DNA of 64,000 nucleotides from Gymnopilus junonius. Lineage: Eukaryota > Basidiomycota > Agaricomycetes > Agaricales > Galerinaceae. Below, piece by piece: positions 1-11,699 of this stretch (positions within the stretch are counted from its first letter, which is position 1; the number at the start of each line of letters is the position of its first letter). Under the pieces are notes generated by a model. It made no database searches, had not been told where the DNA came from, and saw nothing but the letters and a program-made list of their open reading frames with translations. The stretch covers positions 62,001 through 126,000 of the forward strand of contig JADNYJ010000005.1 in NCBI GenBank assembly GCA_015501075.1, read 5' to 3'. A program made the translations under genes and the position numbers.

Positions 1-1164
1 GGTCGCGAACAGCGCCAGTCATCCAATCTTTGAAGTTAATACTCCAACTCCATGTTGAAGAAAAAGAAAGAAGTAATACGACCGCTCGTGTCGACCTCTT
101 TCTCCATAAGACATTGGACATATCGCATTGCAGTCTTCAGCCTCGTTCTTCGTGGACGACATTTCTCTGTAATTGGTCACCAGTCACCTGTGTACGGGTA
201 GGCCGAGGAACGGTCAGGAGAGATGACTGCTCCTGGGCCACGATCATCTCGCTCGCAATCAGACAGTCAATCCCTACGTAAGAGAAATCTTAACAACTAA
301 TATCACGATAACAGACTCGAAAGAAAGAGCAAACAAAACAAGAAAACTTACAACTCTTGTCGTGTCGAACATCGCTGGTAGGCTAGCACCATCTGCGCCA
401 TTTGAGCTAGAACTCGGACTTTCGCCTATGTATATTCACCTCAACTCGAGGAAAAGGGGCATTCTCCATCGATAAATAGAGAAAATGGTAGATGTTGGGG
501 ATCTTTCATTCCCTGTGACTCTCCTTGGTCGTGGAGCAGGTTGACTCGAGAAAGGGCTCCCTAGAGACATGCAAGATATAACTGACATGCAATGCAGCTT
601 AGGAGTTGAACAAGGCGAACAGCGTTGAATTGACCGAGTAAAGTAGAGGTGCCCGTACTCGTACTTGCATACGCGGTGGCAAGTGCGGAGCCTGAGGAAA
701 AGGAATGGGAAAGGAAAGAGAGGAGAGATATCGGATAGAATGTTGAGGTCATTTCCTTCAATCGACTGAGAGGTAATTGTATGGTGAAGAGTGAGTGTCG
801 TCGACGTTTGAATGACAGGCGCGCAGGGGAGCATGTGTGACCCGTCAATGCGTCAACTGTGACACTTATTACGTCGTACAATTCAACGTCCCGAGTTCGA
901 CTACCTGTGGTAACATATACTGTGCTTGTGGGTTCGTGTGGCTAATCTTAAACATTTCCAACACTGACATACTGGACACATCGTTTACGCACGGAATTGC
1001 TAGAAGTTCAAATGATAAATACAATGAAATAAACAAGAAATTTACAAGAAATGAATAAATAAAACCGAGAAAGTCTTCGACAAGGAACGGAAATACTAAG
1101 CGAATTGACAGAAAATAGAGAGGAAGCACTGGGGATAGGACTCTAGGATGGTCTCCCGTGAGTA
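1..1164. other. No gene recognised
   Basis: I see no convincing coding exon here. The short frames on both strands overlap each other and lack splice sites or family motifs. The segment lies beyond the 3' flank of the copy A gene. Confidence 0.4.
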
Positions 1165-1560
1165 TCATCCGTAAAAGAAATGAGCAATAATGTAAAATTC
1201 AACCCTAAAACTCGAGAGAAATTCGGGATATTCAAGAAAAAAATGACAATTAGAGCACATGAAAAGTCCGAGAACCTGCCATTTTCTCGCAACGACTTCG
1301 CAAGAAGAACAACCGGAAAGATGGAGGAAAGCAATGTCGAAGTTCCTCCATGCCACAACGTTCCCACGTTCGGGACAGTGAGGATCGATTAGCAGTTGTC
1401 TGAGGATTATGGTGAACTCCATCCATACCCTCACGGCTATCTTTCTTACATGTCTTCGGCGGTTCACGGTACAGGCAGAACATGTGAAAAGGAACAGGTC
1501 TGGAGATGAGAGGGTTCTAATGAGTGTCATTTAACCCCAGTGTGAGTCATTGAATTCCTG
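1165..1560 (-). repeat. Conserved 3' flanking block of the A/B/C gene family (copy A)
   Basis: On the minus strand, just past the copy A stop codon, this block matches the sequence after copy C (about 14,700-15,045, plus) and after copy B (about 9,640-9,900, minus). One reading frame gives a peptide with a CSSCEVVARKW-type core in A, CCSCEVIARTG in C and CSSCDIVAKKW in B, so several differences are conservative. A second frame is also partly conserved (RLFFLR...EKMA). It may be a 3' UTR, a small downstream gene or part of a dispersed repeat. I cannot decide which. Confidence 0.5.
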
Positions 1561-1624
1561 AAATCTGCTCACCGTATTCACGTCATCTCCGTCACGGACA
1601 GTCCACAGAGCTCAGTTATTGAGG

Positions 1625-3212
1625 TCAGAGGAAGTGGCGATAACCGTTTCTGAAGATCATTATGAGTGTTATTCGAGTAAGTGAGGTTTGATTCAATCAC
1701 AAACCTTGCCCTGTACACGTCTTCATTTGCTATCCTTGAACGTTGCAGCCTGGCCACCCCACCAGAAGACGTTGACCATTGTGCAAGATGTGCTGGATGC
1801 ATTGTGGACTCGCCATATGCTTCCTGCTTTCGCTTGGGCATTGCGAGGTATCTTGGTGAGCTGTTAGAAGCTGTCGGTTTTGGAGGAGATTGCTTGGCTA
1901 AAGAGACCTTTTAAGATATCTCTCGTTGCAAAGGAAGGTGACGAGAACGAACCTGGATAGGCCATAGAGCCTCCTGGGCATAAAAGTACAGGCTCAGGAG
2001 AGTTACTTTCTCTGAGAAACTTCATTACGCCTGGGTTGGCAATTGCCCATCCATCTTTCCCAACCCGAGGAAAGTAGCGCTTTCTCTTTTTTTGTGAGTG
2101 CTGAACTCTGCGTGACACAGCATTGTTTAATCTCCTAACTACGAAGAAGAGATTACGGTACGCACTTCTTGTCTGCGAAGGTCGATGTCGACTTCAAGGG
2201 TCTACGAGAGCCACGATGACCTTGTTGTTGCTGAACGGAAGGTTGCGCAACCTTATCGCTTTCAGTCATCCATGTTGGATGCAGTGTCGATGGCCCTGAT
2301 GGCCACGCGACGAGGTTATGATGAACTCCGGGGTGAAATGGTAGCTCCATTGCCATACTATTGAGTTTTAGCCCATAGATCGAGAGGTTTGAATAGATCA
2401 AACTCTTGCCTTTGGCTGGTGCTTTGAATGTGGCCCTCAAGCCGCTCGACGAACAACCCTTCAGAGCGGCTTACGTGGCTGCTAAAAAACTGGCCAAACG
2501 TGTGTTTTTGATTTAGTTCAACTTCTCTGTAGTGGAGGGTTGAACGGACGGTGGTTGGATCCTGATTATTGTAACTTAGCAGGTGAGCTGGAAGCGAGGG
2601 GGCTCCCATTGCATGATCCACGGCACTAGGTGATGGGAAAGGATATGCATAACTAGCGGACGTGGTTGATGACCCAGAGAGTGGGTAGATGGAATCATCA
2701 TATAACACCTGGTCTCCCATTCTGGTTGTACACATAACGGCGGGAGGATGAGACTCGTGGGGCATGAAAGAGGCAGGTGGTAAGGGATCGTTGACAAACA
2801 TCCAGGAATAATTGGGGTCGATCTCAAGGCCAGGAAGTAATGATGGCGCTGTAAAAGCTTTGTATGTCTTCTTCCCCCGCTCCTCGAAGGGCGGAAGGGT
2901 ATCAGAGATGGATTGGTTGCTCGTGTTTTGGAAATCAAAATCATTGGTCTGATCAACTAATGGTGTGAAGGCAGAGGCCACATTTGCCTCTCTCCTTCCC
3001 TCAAAAGGATGAAGAGACTGAGGAAGTTGGGGATTCGAAGATGGATTGTTGGTGGCATAGTTTTCGATTGCCTGAGTGGCAGCAGGTACTATACATAAAA
3101 CAACCAAAATATTATTCATTGTCATGCAGAAGAGTAGTCTGATATTACCTTGGAAGTAACTATCGTTAAAGGCGGCCCAATCGAGCGGGTCAGCGAAGGG
3201 ATAGGATGGCAT
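1625..3212 (-). CDS. Unrecognised six-exon gene, family copy A (about 444 aa)
   Basis: No known family was recognised. Six exons can be read on minus: 3212-3149, 3088-2410, 2357-2166, 2134-1953, 1897-1705 and 1649-1625. Their lengths sum to 1335 nt and stay in frame to a TGA. The product starts MPSYPFADPLDW, is Ser/Pro-rich in the middle, and has a basic patch QKKRKRYFPRVGKDGWAIA near residues 320-340 that could be a nuclear localisation signal (inference). The exon plan matches copies C and B, and exons 4 and 5 have the same lengths as in C. Intron 2 has a GC donor (gcaagag) where C and B have GT. The start was chosen because it lies in all three copies. The near-identical relative is copy C, in inverted orientation. 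Confidence 0.6.
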
Positions 3213-3299
3213 TGTTACAACAAGAAGAGAGAGAAGACGGACAATGAAGAAAAACAACTCTAAACATCGTCTCCTTTGTAAGTTGTACGACAACCAAAC

Positions 3300-4050
3300 A
3301 AATCAACAAAACATGTTGAATAGGCTGCCAAAAAGCAGTACCTTGTCCATGCTCCTGTAGCCTGCTTGTCTTCTTCTAAATTCCACGCCCTGGTACAGCC
3401 GAAGAAGAAACAACATTTCCGAAACATGATAATTCACCTCAGACCTTTTCGTCCCCAAATAATTCTGGTCCCACATCTAAGGGTCTGTATCCCAGATTTC
3501 CGTCGTGGTATGACCTGCCGATAAAAACATGTGTGATATTTCTTGACCCAGAGTCTCCGATTCTCCATTGTCTCGCCGCATCCAGCATTCGCATCGGGGA
3601 GCTCTTGTTACTTATGAGCTGAATGTGCCCGCCTTCTCTTTTATTTACAATATTTATTATGAATGTAAAGCGAGGTAGACATAGGACAAATGCAGTGACA
3701 ATTCTTCACAATGAGGGTACAATGCCACGAGAACTTATTCTCAGATTCAAGGGAGCCTCCGAATGTGCGTGCCTACAATAATGATCGATACCGCACACGC
3801 ATCAGAGAATTGTCGCCTCAGGGTTTGATTAATAAAATTTTCAAGAAGGGGCTAGACGTTCTTGTCTGACCTTTGACAGATTCATTTATCATGATTTATT
3901 ATAGTTGCATTTGAGCAAGATCTGCTAGTGAGGCCTGCCTAGAAGAGCGCCTATCGCACATATCTGTCAGTTCATATAGCATCCGCCGAACCAGTGTAAA
4001 AGTCGCGTACGATAGAGTATTTACCATTTTCCGGAAATATTTTAGTCCTC
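3300..4050 (-). promoter_or_regulatory. Shared upstream region of copy A
   Basis: About 700 bp upstream of copy A is similar to the upstream DNA of copy B (11,870-12,440) and, in part, of copy C (12,575-12,830, inverted). The best stretch (3,430-3,530) reads as a run containing ggtcccacatctaagggtct in A and a close match in the other two. The duplicated unit therefore includes promoter DNA as well as the gene. I did not identify a TATA box with confidence. Confidence 0.5.
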
Positions 4051-4562
4051 ATTATAACCAACTAGAATATCAACACCCTTGTCGGACGGCAAACAGTTTG
4101 TTTTATGAGGAAAATAATATCATACAAAATTGCCGAACCAAGAGACCGTCACGAGGGAAACAATGATACGTGATTATGATCAAAAGTGAAAGACGGTGGG
4201 GTAGAGTGAAGAATTCAAAGAAGGTGACATTATTCTCGGTCCTCAGCAAAGAAAGGGGAAGCTAAAACGGTTGCGTTACCAGACTAGCCAGATCCGTTGA
4301 CGCTGCACACGAGGGAAGTCTTTTTATCCTCAAAGCGTTGACACCTCGCGTACAAAGCTTATGGTCGATTGGTCACCGTCTATAATCGTGACAAGCGCCG
4401 TTAGAAAAACGAAGAGAAATGAGTGAAAGAAAACTGACTATTGCATAGTGCCAGTCTGAAGATAACGAGCTGGTGGTCGGCAAGACCACAAGTCCTAGCT
4501 CTGCCCTCAGGTAAGTACGCCCGCCCAGATCTTTGGTGCCCGCCTCCTGGATAAAATGGAAT

Positions 4563-4974
4563 GGGCCTTTTGTTAAAGTGTAGAGTCTCTGCCTTGAAAA
4601 CCAAAAACTTCAGTCATGGATACGATGGTTAGCCTGCGAGCACTTGGTAAGCACTCACTGCACTGCACTTCAACACAATCCTGTAGATTCAACTCGCCTG
4701 TGCGAGTGGTCCTCAGTGACACTCCATAGTTGAATGAGGAAGTAACGTTAAGGTATGCAACAGAGTTGTAATCTTCATAATGATGTCGCGAGGAATGGGG
4801 AGAACTGATTGCGATGAGCGTTTGAACGACGTCGACGAACGTCTGGAAATTTGAAAAAGAACCTATGGTAAAGTCGAAGGACACGTGATGACCGTGTTCG
4901 CCCCTATTCTCCAGTCGCGTCAATACTTCGACTCGCCTGGCACATAATTTGAGAACTCGACAGCTTCCAGCCAT
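4563..4974 (-). repeat. Dispersed repeat D1 with weak coding appearance
   Basis: A minus-strand frame of 133 codons (4974-4573) starts MAGSCRVLKLCARRVEVL. The same sequence recurs at 15,340-15,640 on plus with about 80% visible identity and small deletions. A short piece of it (ggcagagactctac and following) recurs at 12,465-12,495, immediately upstream of copy C. No family was recognised. The second copy carries stops, so this is either a relic of a gene or a piece of a mobile repeat. Confidence 0.45.
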
Positions 4975-5166
4975 TGGCTAAGAATCTAAGCATAAATAAG
5001 TTCTTTAATGATGGATCACAGCAAAATCCTATAAATTATAATGAATACAAATATATTTTAGATCATGAATTGACGACTACTGTGTATGTCCATGGAAGTC
5101 CCTTCAGGGTATATAAATAAATAATGCTTCACCAATACCGTACAATATGATTGAGAAGTTGAAGAG

Positions 5167-6750
5167 TTACAACATATCATCACTACACGCTGAATCTGTG
5201 GTTGTTCGGAGCGTTACCCTACCCTTCCCTTTCATCGCCTTCAGATACCTCCACAAAAGGTCGGTTATCCGAGGAACAGAAAGATCAAGTTTGAGCAATT
5301 TCGCCACCTGCGACCGCCTAAGAGGTATCATCCTGAATCGACCGTCAAGCATGAGAAGCATGGACCTTTCATCGAACGTCTTATTCGCATCGACAGTACC
5401 ATTAAGTGTCAGGTGCTGAAGGTTGGGGAAATATGGAATAGAGGGGTAATTTTTATCATGTAGTCGAGTCGAAGCCTGAGGTGGGCAGTGAAGTAACTTG
5501 ACAAGGTGATTAAGGTCCAAGGAATTCTTCCCATAAAGCGCGAGAGATGTCACGGACTGAAGGACGCTTAAGTCGAACAAGTCTCCAAATCTGTACGCCG
5601 GGACGGAATGCATAATGAACTCCGTTAACACACACCTGGAGCGCCGGAGGAAGTTGTCCACATATAGTGTATCTCCGGAGCTGACATTCAGGTATTGAAG
5701 AGCAGGCGCAGTAAACCTTTCTGCAAAGTCTTTAAGCCAAATTTCAGCGCCGATGGTAAGACGACGGAGCTTGCGGAAGACGATTGGCCTAGGAAGTTCA
5801 TCTTGGCTGGACGTAGGTAAAGGGGGTTCAAATTGAAAATTAATGAATAATTCCTCTATGTTGGCGAACGGTGATAGGGTATTGACAAGAAATGTTGGAA
5901 TGCTGGGCATAATAGCTTTCGAAATCCCCGAAAGTTCTAGGAACTGAAGGCGCGAACTTGAAGACCTTGTTGCTCGATAGACATGAGGACCTCGCCACCA
6001 AAGCATCTCTATACTTTGTATATTGTGGAGGAATGCCCAAAGTTCATCCACGGGACGTTCAAGTAGAGGAGTGGATACAGTGACTCGACGTAGACATGAG
6101 GAGTTCGCCGTGCTCAGACCCCTTAATGATGTGATAAGTGGTGGCGGGATAAAATGCGAAGTACCAAACTCGAGACTGCGCCACGTTGTGGCCCTCCGAC
6201 CAAGGAATTCGAATATCTGTACAATTGCGTCATGATGTTCTGATGGAAAAGTATGAGGGTAGTTGAGATGAATCAAGATGTCGATGGTGTGGTTTTTAAC
6301 TCGCTCCATCCATAACTCGACACGATGAACATGGCGTATAGTAGGATTCGAAAGAGCAATAGACCGCCACATAGCCTTAGTGTCGAGAATGATTTGTCTC
6401 CACAGCTGACAAACTTGGGAAAGAGGGAAAGGCGAGGCCATTGTCTTCGGAGAGCATATGGGAGTCTTCGAGATGAGCGCATGATCAATCTTATCAACTA
6501 TTCCATTTGTCGGTTCCGTCGTGAAAAGAAATATTTGCACGAGAATTTCGTTGGGCAAATCGGCGATCGTAATATGCGACGCTGAGGATTTGTCCGCAGA
6601 TATTGTCTTCAACCACGGCCTCCCTGAGGGGAAACATTCGTTACCAAAGTTGCACAAGTTCAGAAACAATATATACATACCAAAGATGCTGAACGAACTC
6701 CTTATTCCAGAGCGAAGTGAAGCGCCTAATGGACGATAAGTCAACGTCAT
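5167..6750 (-). CDS. F-box protein
   Basis: Likely substrate-receptor subunit of an SCF ubiquitin ligase, binding Skp1 through its F-box (family knowledge). The F-box starts at ADLPNEILVQIF, shortly after the first intron, and continues to SQVCQLWRQIILDTKAMWRS, the usual agaricomycete form. The rest, about 400 residues, has leucine-rich, repeat-like text but no clear second domain. I place the start at 6750 (MTLTYRPLG) with exon 1 at 6750-6681 and a 57-bp intron (gtatgtat...ccctcag) at 6680-6624. The intron is a multiple of three, so the frame also reads through it. Exon 2 runs 6623-5167 without a break. The target is unknown. F-box genes are highly expanded in mushrooms, and three such loci lie in this window. 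Confidence 0.8.
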   Translation of the reverse strand: MTLTYRPLGASLRSGIRSSFSIFGMYILFLNLCNFGNECFPSGRPWLKTISADKSSASHITIADLPNEILVQIFLFTTEPTNGIVDKIDHALISKTPICSPKTMASPFPLSQVCQLWRQIILDTKAMWRSIALSNPTIRHVHRVELWMERVKNHTIDILIHLNYPHTFPSEHHDAIVQIFEFLGRRATTWRSLEFGTSHFIPPPLITSLRGLSTANSSCLRRVTVSTPLLERPVDELWAFLHNIQSIEMLWWRGPHVYRATRSSSSRLQFLELSGISKAIMPSIPTFLVNTLSPFANIEELFINFQFEPPLPTSSQDELPRPIVFRKLRRLTIGAEIWLKDFAERFTAPALQYLNVSSGDTLYVDNFLRRSRCVLTEFIMHSVPAYRFGDLFDLSVLQSVTSLALYGKNSLDLNHLVKLLHCPPQASTRLHDKNYPSIPYFPNLQHLTLNGTVDANKTFDERSMLLMLDGRFRMIPLRRSQVAKLLKLDLSVPRITDLLWRYLKAMKGKGRVTLRTTTDSACSDDML

Positions 6751-6900
6751 AAGTGCAGATAGCAGGTACTGGACCTGACTCACTGATACTAGGCATGGCA
6801 AGCGAAAAAGACGCAAGAAACAGACACTGAAAGACTGGCTACGATTTCGCGGCAGATTCATATAGTCGCACACTTTGAGAGCACAAGGATTCCATGGCAA

Positions 6901-9600
6901 CTGCGGTAATACTCAGGAATAAGTAGATATTGCATGGAATACTTAGACGGAAGCGACCAACCTCGTAATACAAGCATTCTTGTACTTGACCAGTTACAAC
7001 CGAGCATCATGGCTGAAGAAGCATTTGTAGCTGAGTAGATGGTTACAGACAACTGTACGCCTCCGCGAGCGTTTTCGTGCCTGTAGAATGGCTATTGATT
7101 TGACATCTTGAGAACAAGGAGGCCCAGAGGTTGCCACGAACAATCCACCTGTGCCATATCACGTGATGAACGCGCACGCCCCAATACCAATTCACGATTA
7201 ATTGAATTTAAATTGAGGAAGAATGTCTGGGGGCTTGAGGATAGGGTGAGTAAAAAAGGAACCTTAAGCACCGGCGACGGGACTGGCGGTGATCAATCGC
7301 GTCGCGGGGGAGATGGTGTTGCTACATGAGCCATTGGCATCGCCAGCAGCAGATCCACTGGACAAACCAACCTCAACAGCATCACCAGATAGCGCAATCA
7401 CTATTGTGCGCATAGATCCGCACCAGAGAGACGATCTCATCTTCAACCATAGCACCGACTCATACTCTCCGATCGTGACCTTAGTCAGTGCCATCAACAC
7501 CTGAGCAATATGCAGCCCCTGTGTATCCATCTCCAATGTCGACCTTGAGGTCCTTCACAGCAGAATTGCAGGTTCGTCGGAAGGGGCCGCAGAAGCGCAT
7601 GCAGTGGCCATACTACAATCGGTCTTGAGCTTGCTTCACGACACAAGCCATGGTCAATGTTAGTTGGACGTTGCTATCGGGTTCGACGTCACCCTCTGTT
7701 CCATGTCTGCATGAGATATGTATTTGGAGGGAGAAGGATGGTTGTAGAGCCCGGAAATGGGAGGTGAATGGACCGACATGGGCTATAGTTGCCATATGAC
7801 CCATGAGCACCAGCAGCAGTGATGCAATAGCGACATGAAGGCGATAAAGTTCCGCAGAAGCCCAAGCGGGCCCGAACAGGTCAGTGAGCGTAAGTTCGGT
7901 TACTATCCCTTCCAAGAATGCGCCAGGAAGGACGTGGGTGGGTCCGTGCCACGTCACAGCTTGAGATGGAAGGTCGGTGTGAGCAGGAGTTCGAGTACTG
8001 GCAAAAAAGGAAAAGGAGGTGGCGTGTTGGGCTGTGTACAAAGTGCAAGGTTCAATGAAAGACTAAATACACTGAGCCGTCCTACAAGAAAATAAAGGGG
8101 ATTGATATCAGTGGAAAAGTACGGAAAGACATAATAGTAAAAGTAATTACCTCTTCTTCATTATCCACCAACTTCTTTCGAACGCATCAACTATTGGACG
8201 TGCAGCTCCAGTTGCACTTAAAAATGCTCTTTGAAACCGGTCCGCCTCTAGCCTTATCTCGACCTTAGGACTGCTCGTCAACTCAGAGCGCAGCTTAACG
8301 ATATCCTCTACTGGTCGATGCATATAGAATGCGATGTCATTGTGTGGTTCCCCTCCGACTTCACATCACGACGTTATTCAAGAGATAGCCCACTCGGGCG
8401 AGAGCTTCATTGCGTAAGTCTCTTCATCGTTTGGAGTCCGTGGTCGAAGTAGGATCCTGGAAGCTTGAGAAACTGGCGCAGAATATCCGCGGGCATGAAC
8501 ACCGGCAGCTGCGCCTTACTAGCCTACGATGAGCAGTTGAGTGTTCTCGAACAGTCCTGCAAATACCGGTTAAGCTCAAGCCCGTCAGGAATGACGACTC
8601 AGAAGAACGTACTCATTTATAGTTGAGAAATGTTGGCAAGCACGCTCGGGACGCTCTTTGACTTGAGGGCTGGTCTGAATACTAGTAGGAAGGGAGAGAA
8701 GGACGTTGCCCATAGTTTCGAAGGGCACTGCAGAGTCATCCTACAGCACAAACCAGGTCAATACAACAAAAAAAAGGTGTACAGTAAGTAAGCGGTCACC
8801 GGTTCATCGCCCACCTTCCTCCTCCGCCAGACCGCACCTGCCATTTTGCCAAGAATTAAGATATCCGCTGGTCGACTTTACCGCAGAAGAATTCGCCACT
8901 GGTCACCATTTCGTACATAAGGCTCAGGGCGACGTGTAAGCGACATACGTCGTTGCACAAAGGAGCGACTTGAGAATGTAGTGCCTTGTCGTAAAGCTGC
9001 AAAAACAATTGTGAATACATTGAGCATGAGGAGAAAATGTAGACAGACCTGGGCTTTACGTCCAGCGTACATGTACGATTCTTACTCGGAATACCTGGCG
9101 GCGGCACATTGACGATGGTATGCTCATTCTTCGACCTTTATGCTACGTCAAGCCCACAGGAAAGCTTCAGCGCTGGCTAGCACGACCTTCACACGGCACA
9201 TGCAAATTGGTGTGTAAGACGATCTTCAGAGAGATAAAGAAGGCATGGAGGATGACAACGATATGCTAACGATATGCCTCTGAAGAAAGAGAGGCCGAGA
9301 ACAGCCAGATCTCTGGAAGGAAAAGCGTCAGGACGGGAACATTCAGGAAGAGCGCGAGCGGCGACATTGACGGTGACCGGACCTTGTCCGACGTCGGGAA
9401 CGCGTTCGGTGAGCATTACATGCACGTGATTGATGAGAGACACTACCACAAGCTGCTTAAAGCTTTGCTTTTGTCCGTCACTGAAGTTCTGAGTGGTGGC
9501 ACCCGAGGAATATAAATATTGCGCTACATACTGGATAGGAAGCTGTCCTGTAGATAGGATAGTTTTTCTGAGTGTTATTTTGAAGAGAAGAGTAATCATA
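6901..9600. other. No gene recognised; weak coding-like pieces on minus
   Basis: Several minus-strand frames look partly coding: 8041-7613, 7536-7264 (ending in a Ser/Ala-rich tail), 9107-8856 and 9599-9189. I could not join them with good splice sites or match them to a family. They may be remnants of one or more decayed genes between the F-box gene and copy B. Confidence 0.3.
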
Positions 9601-10041
9601 CTCTAAATATTAAAAGGTGACCGGTCAACTTGAGGAATCTAGAGAATTTTTTGAAAATAAAGTTGCCATAGTACAAGAAATAAAGAAGTCCGAGAATGCG
9701 CCATTTTTTCGCTACAATATCGCAAGAAGAACAATCGGAAAAGCGGAAAAAAGTACTGTCCATTGCTCCATGTACGAGTTCGGTGTTCCCACGCACGTTC
9801 GGAAGAACGAGGATCGATAAACAAATGTCTGAGCATTGTATGACGCTCTGTTCAACGGTCAACCAGCCGCTCTTTTTCTTTTTACATGCAGTCGGCGGTC
9901 CCTAGTATTGGTGGAATAGACAGGGCTTAATTGGTTCAAGATCCTAATGAATGTTGATCAACTCCCAGGGTGAGTAATTTATACCAGGGAAACTGCTCAC
10001 CGTATTGATGTCCTCTCTCTGTCGCCGAAGATCCTCTGTGC

Positions 10042-11644
10042 TCAGTTCTTCATGCAAAGATGGCTATGACTATCTCTGAAGATCCTCGTCAGCGTTGTCG
10101 GAGCAAGCGAATGGTGATTTGATCACAAACCTTGCTACGTTCTCATTTTCCTGTGGCCCCATCTCGGAACCCTGCAAGCCGGGCATCTCATCAGAAGATG
10201 TCCTACTTTTCTTCGCTTGGGGGGAAGTTGTGGGTCCTGAAGACGTTGGCGATGTTGTGGGTTTGCTGTCCGCCCCACGCTTTCGCTTGAGCTGTGAGGA
10301 GTTACTTGGTGAGCTTTCGGAAACTATCGACTTCGGTGGATGTCGTTCTGGTAAAAAGACCTTATCAAAGACCTTACTCATTGGGAAGGGGATTGACGAG
10401 CACAAACCTTGATAAGTTCTCGAGCTCAGTCGAGAGTTTCTTTCGATGATCTCCTTCATGAGGTCTGGGACTGCAATGGCCCATCTATCTTCTGCAGCCA
10501 ATGGAAAATGGCGCTTTCTAGGCTCATTCTCTTCTTCTGAGTCCTCACCACTACATGAAACAACACCATTTAGCACACTGACTATTAAGGATAGGACTTC
10601 ATCACATACCTCTCATCGCCAGTGTTTGGTGTTGATGCTAATGGTGGAGAAGGACTAAGAGGTGGAGAAGGGCTACGAGGACCTTCTGTTTGCTGAAGAG
10701 AGGGAACCCGGTGCATGGAACTTTCAGCCATCCATCTTGGATGCCCTGGCGATGGACCTGATGGCCGTCGGATGACGTCGTAAAGGACCCTGGGGCGAAA
10801 TGGTAGCCTGGTTATCATGAGCCCATGTAATGAGAGATTGGACTTGTCAAACTCCTACCTTTGACCAGGGATCTGGAGCTGGTCTTCATGTCGCTCAACA
10901 GAGGGTTCCTTAGAGCGAATTGTATGGCTGCCAAAAGACTGGCCAAACAGATGGTTTTGACTTTGTCCAACCTCTCCGTTGCGGACGGTTGAACCAACAG
11001 TACGGTTTCCATGAGGGGCTGGAATCGAAGAGACTGTCCCGTCTAATCCATGATATGTGGTACTAGCTGACGGAAGGCTGCAGGTATTACTTGCAGATGT
11101 CGTAGACGGTAACGGTGACTCAGTGAGTGGGCGGACAAGGTAAGAGCTGTCACGAACTACCCGATGACCCGTATTAGCTGCATGCATAGCGGTGGGAGGA
11201 ATGGGCTGGTGGGGCGTGAAAGAGGCAGGTGGTGAGGAATTTATATCGAGCATTTTGGGACAATTGATGCTGCCTTCAAGGCCTGGTATATATGGTAGCG
11301 ATGGAATTACGATTGGTTTGTATCCCTTCTCCTCTCGTGCTTCGAAAGATGGAGAGGACAGAGGAAGCAGGGTATCTGGGATGGATTGGTTGATGCAGTT
11401 GACCTGTCCAGGGCATCGTGACGGCGGTCAGATTATCGTTTCCTTGTTCATTGAAATAAGAAAGGGACCGAGAGGTCTGTGGAGTGGAAGGGTGCTGGAT
11501 CGACCAGGAAGTGTCCATGGTTCGGTTTCCAGTGAGGTCGACTATAAAAGCCATCAAATTACCATGTATTGTCGCACAGAAAAGAAAAAGTCTACCTCGA
11601 AAGTGCCTATCATCAACACAATCAACGAAGGGATAGGATGGCAT
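10042..11644 (-). CDS. Unrecognised six-exon gene, family copy B (about 440 aa), frame broken once
   Basis: Divergent paralogue of copies A and C. Exons on minus are 11644-11596, 11541-10859, 10807-10610, 10550-10408, 10347-10131 and 10075-10042, at the same relative places as in A and C. It starts MPSYPFVDCVDD and keeps the PPASF.PH segment, a basic KRHFPLAAEDRWAIAVP motif and a KRKRGAD patch. Exon 2 changes frame at a CCC run (plus-strand ggg at 11411-11413). Removing one C restores the frame that aligns with A and C and keeps all later splice phases. It is therefore either a one-base pseudogene or a sequencing error. Function unknown; the basic patches suggest a nuclear protein (inference). 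Confidence 0.55.
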
Positions 11645-11699
11645 AGTTGACGAGAGTAGGTCAAGAGAAAGGTTGTGTGAGCAATAAAGAATAATAACT

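Noticed and set aside
7264..9107. A decayed multi-exon gene on minus
   Set aside because: Pieces could not be joined by credible splice sites or linked to a family, so it is listed only as weak coding-like sequence.
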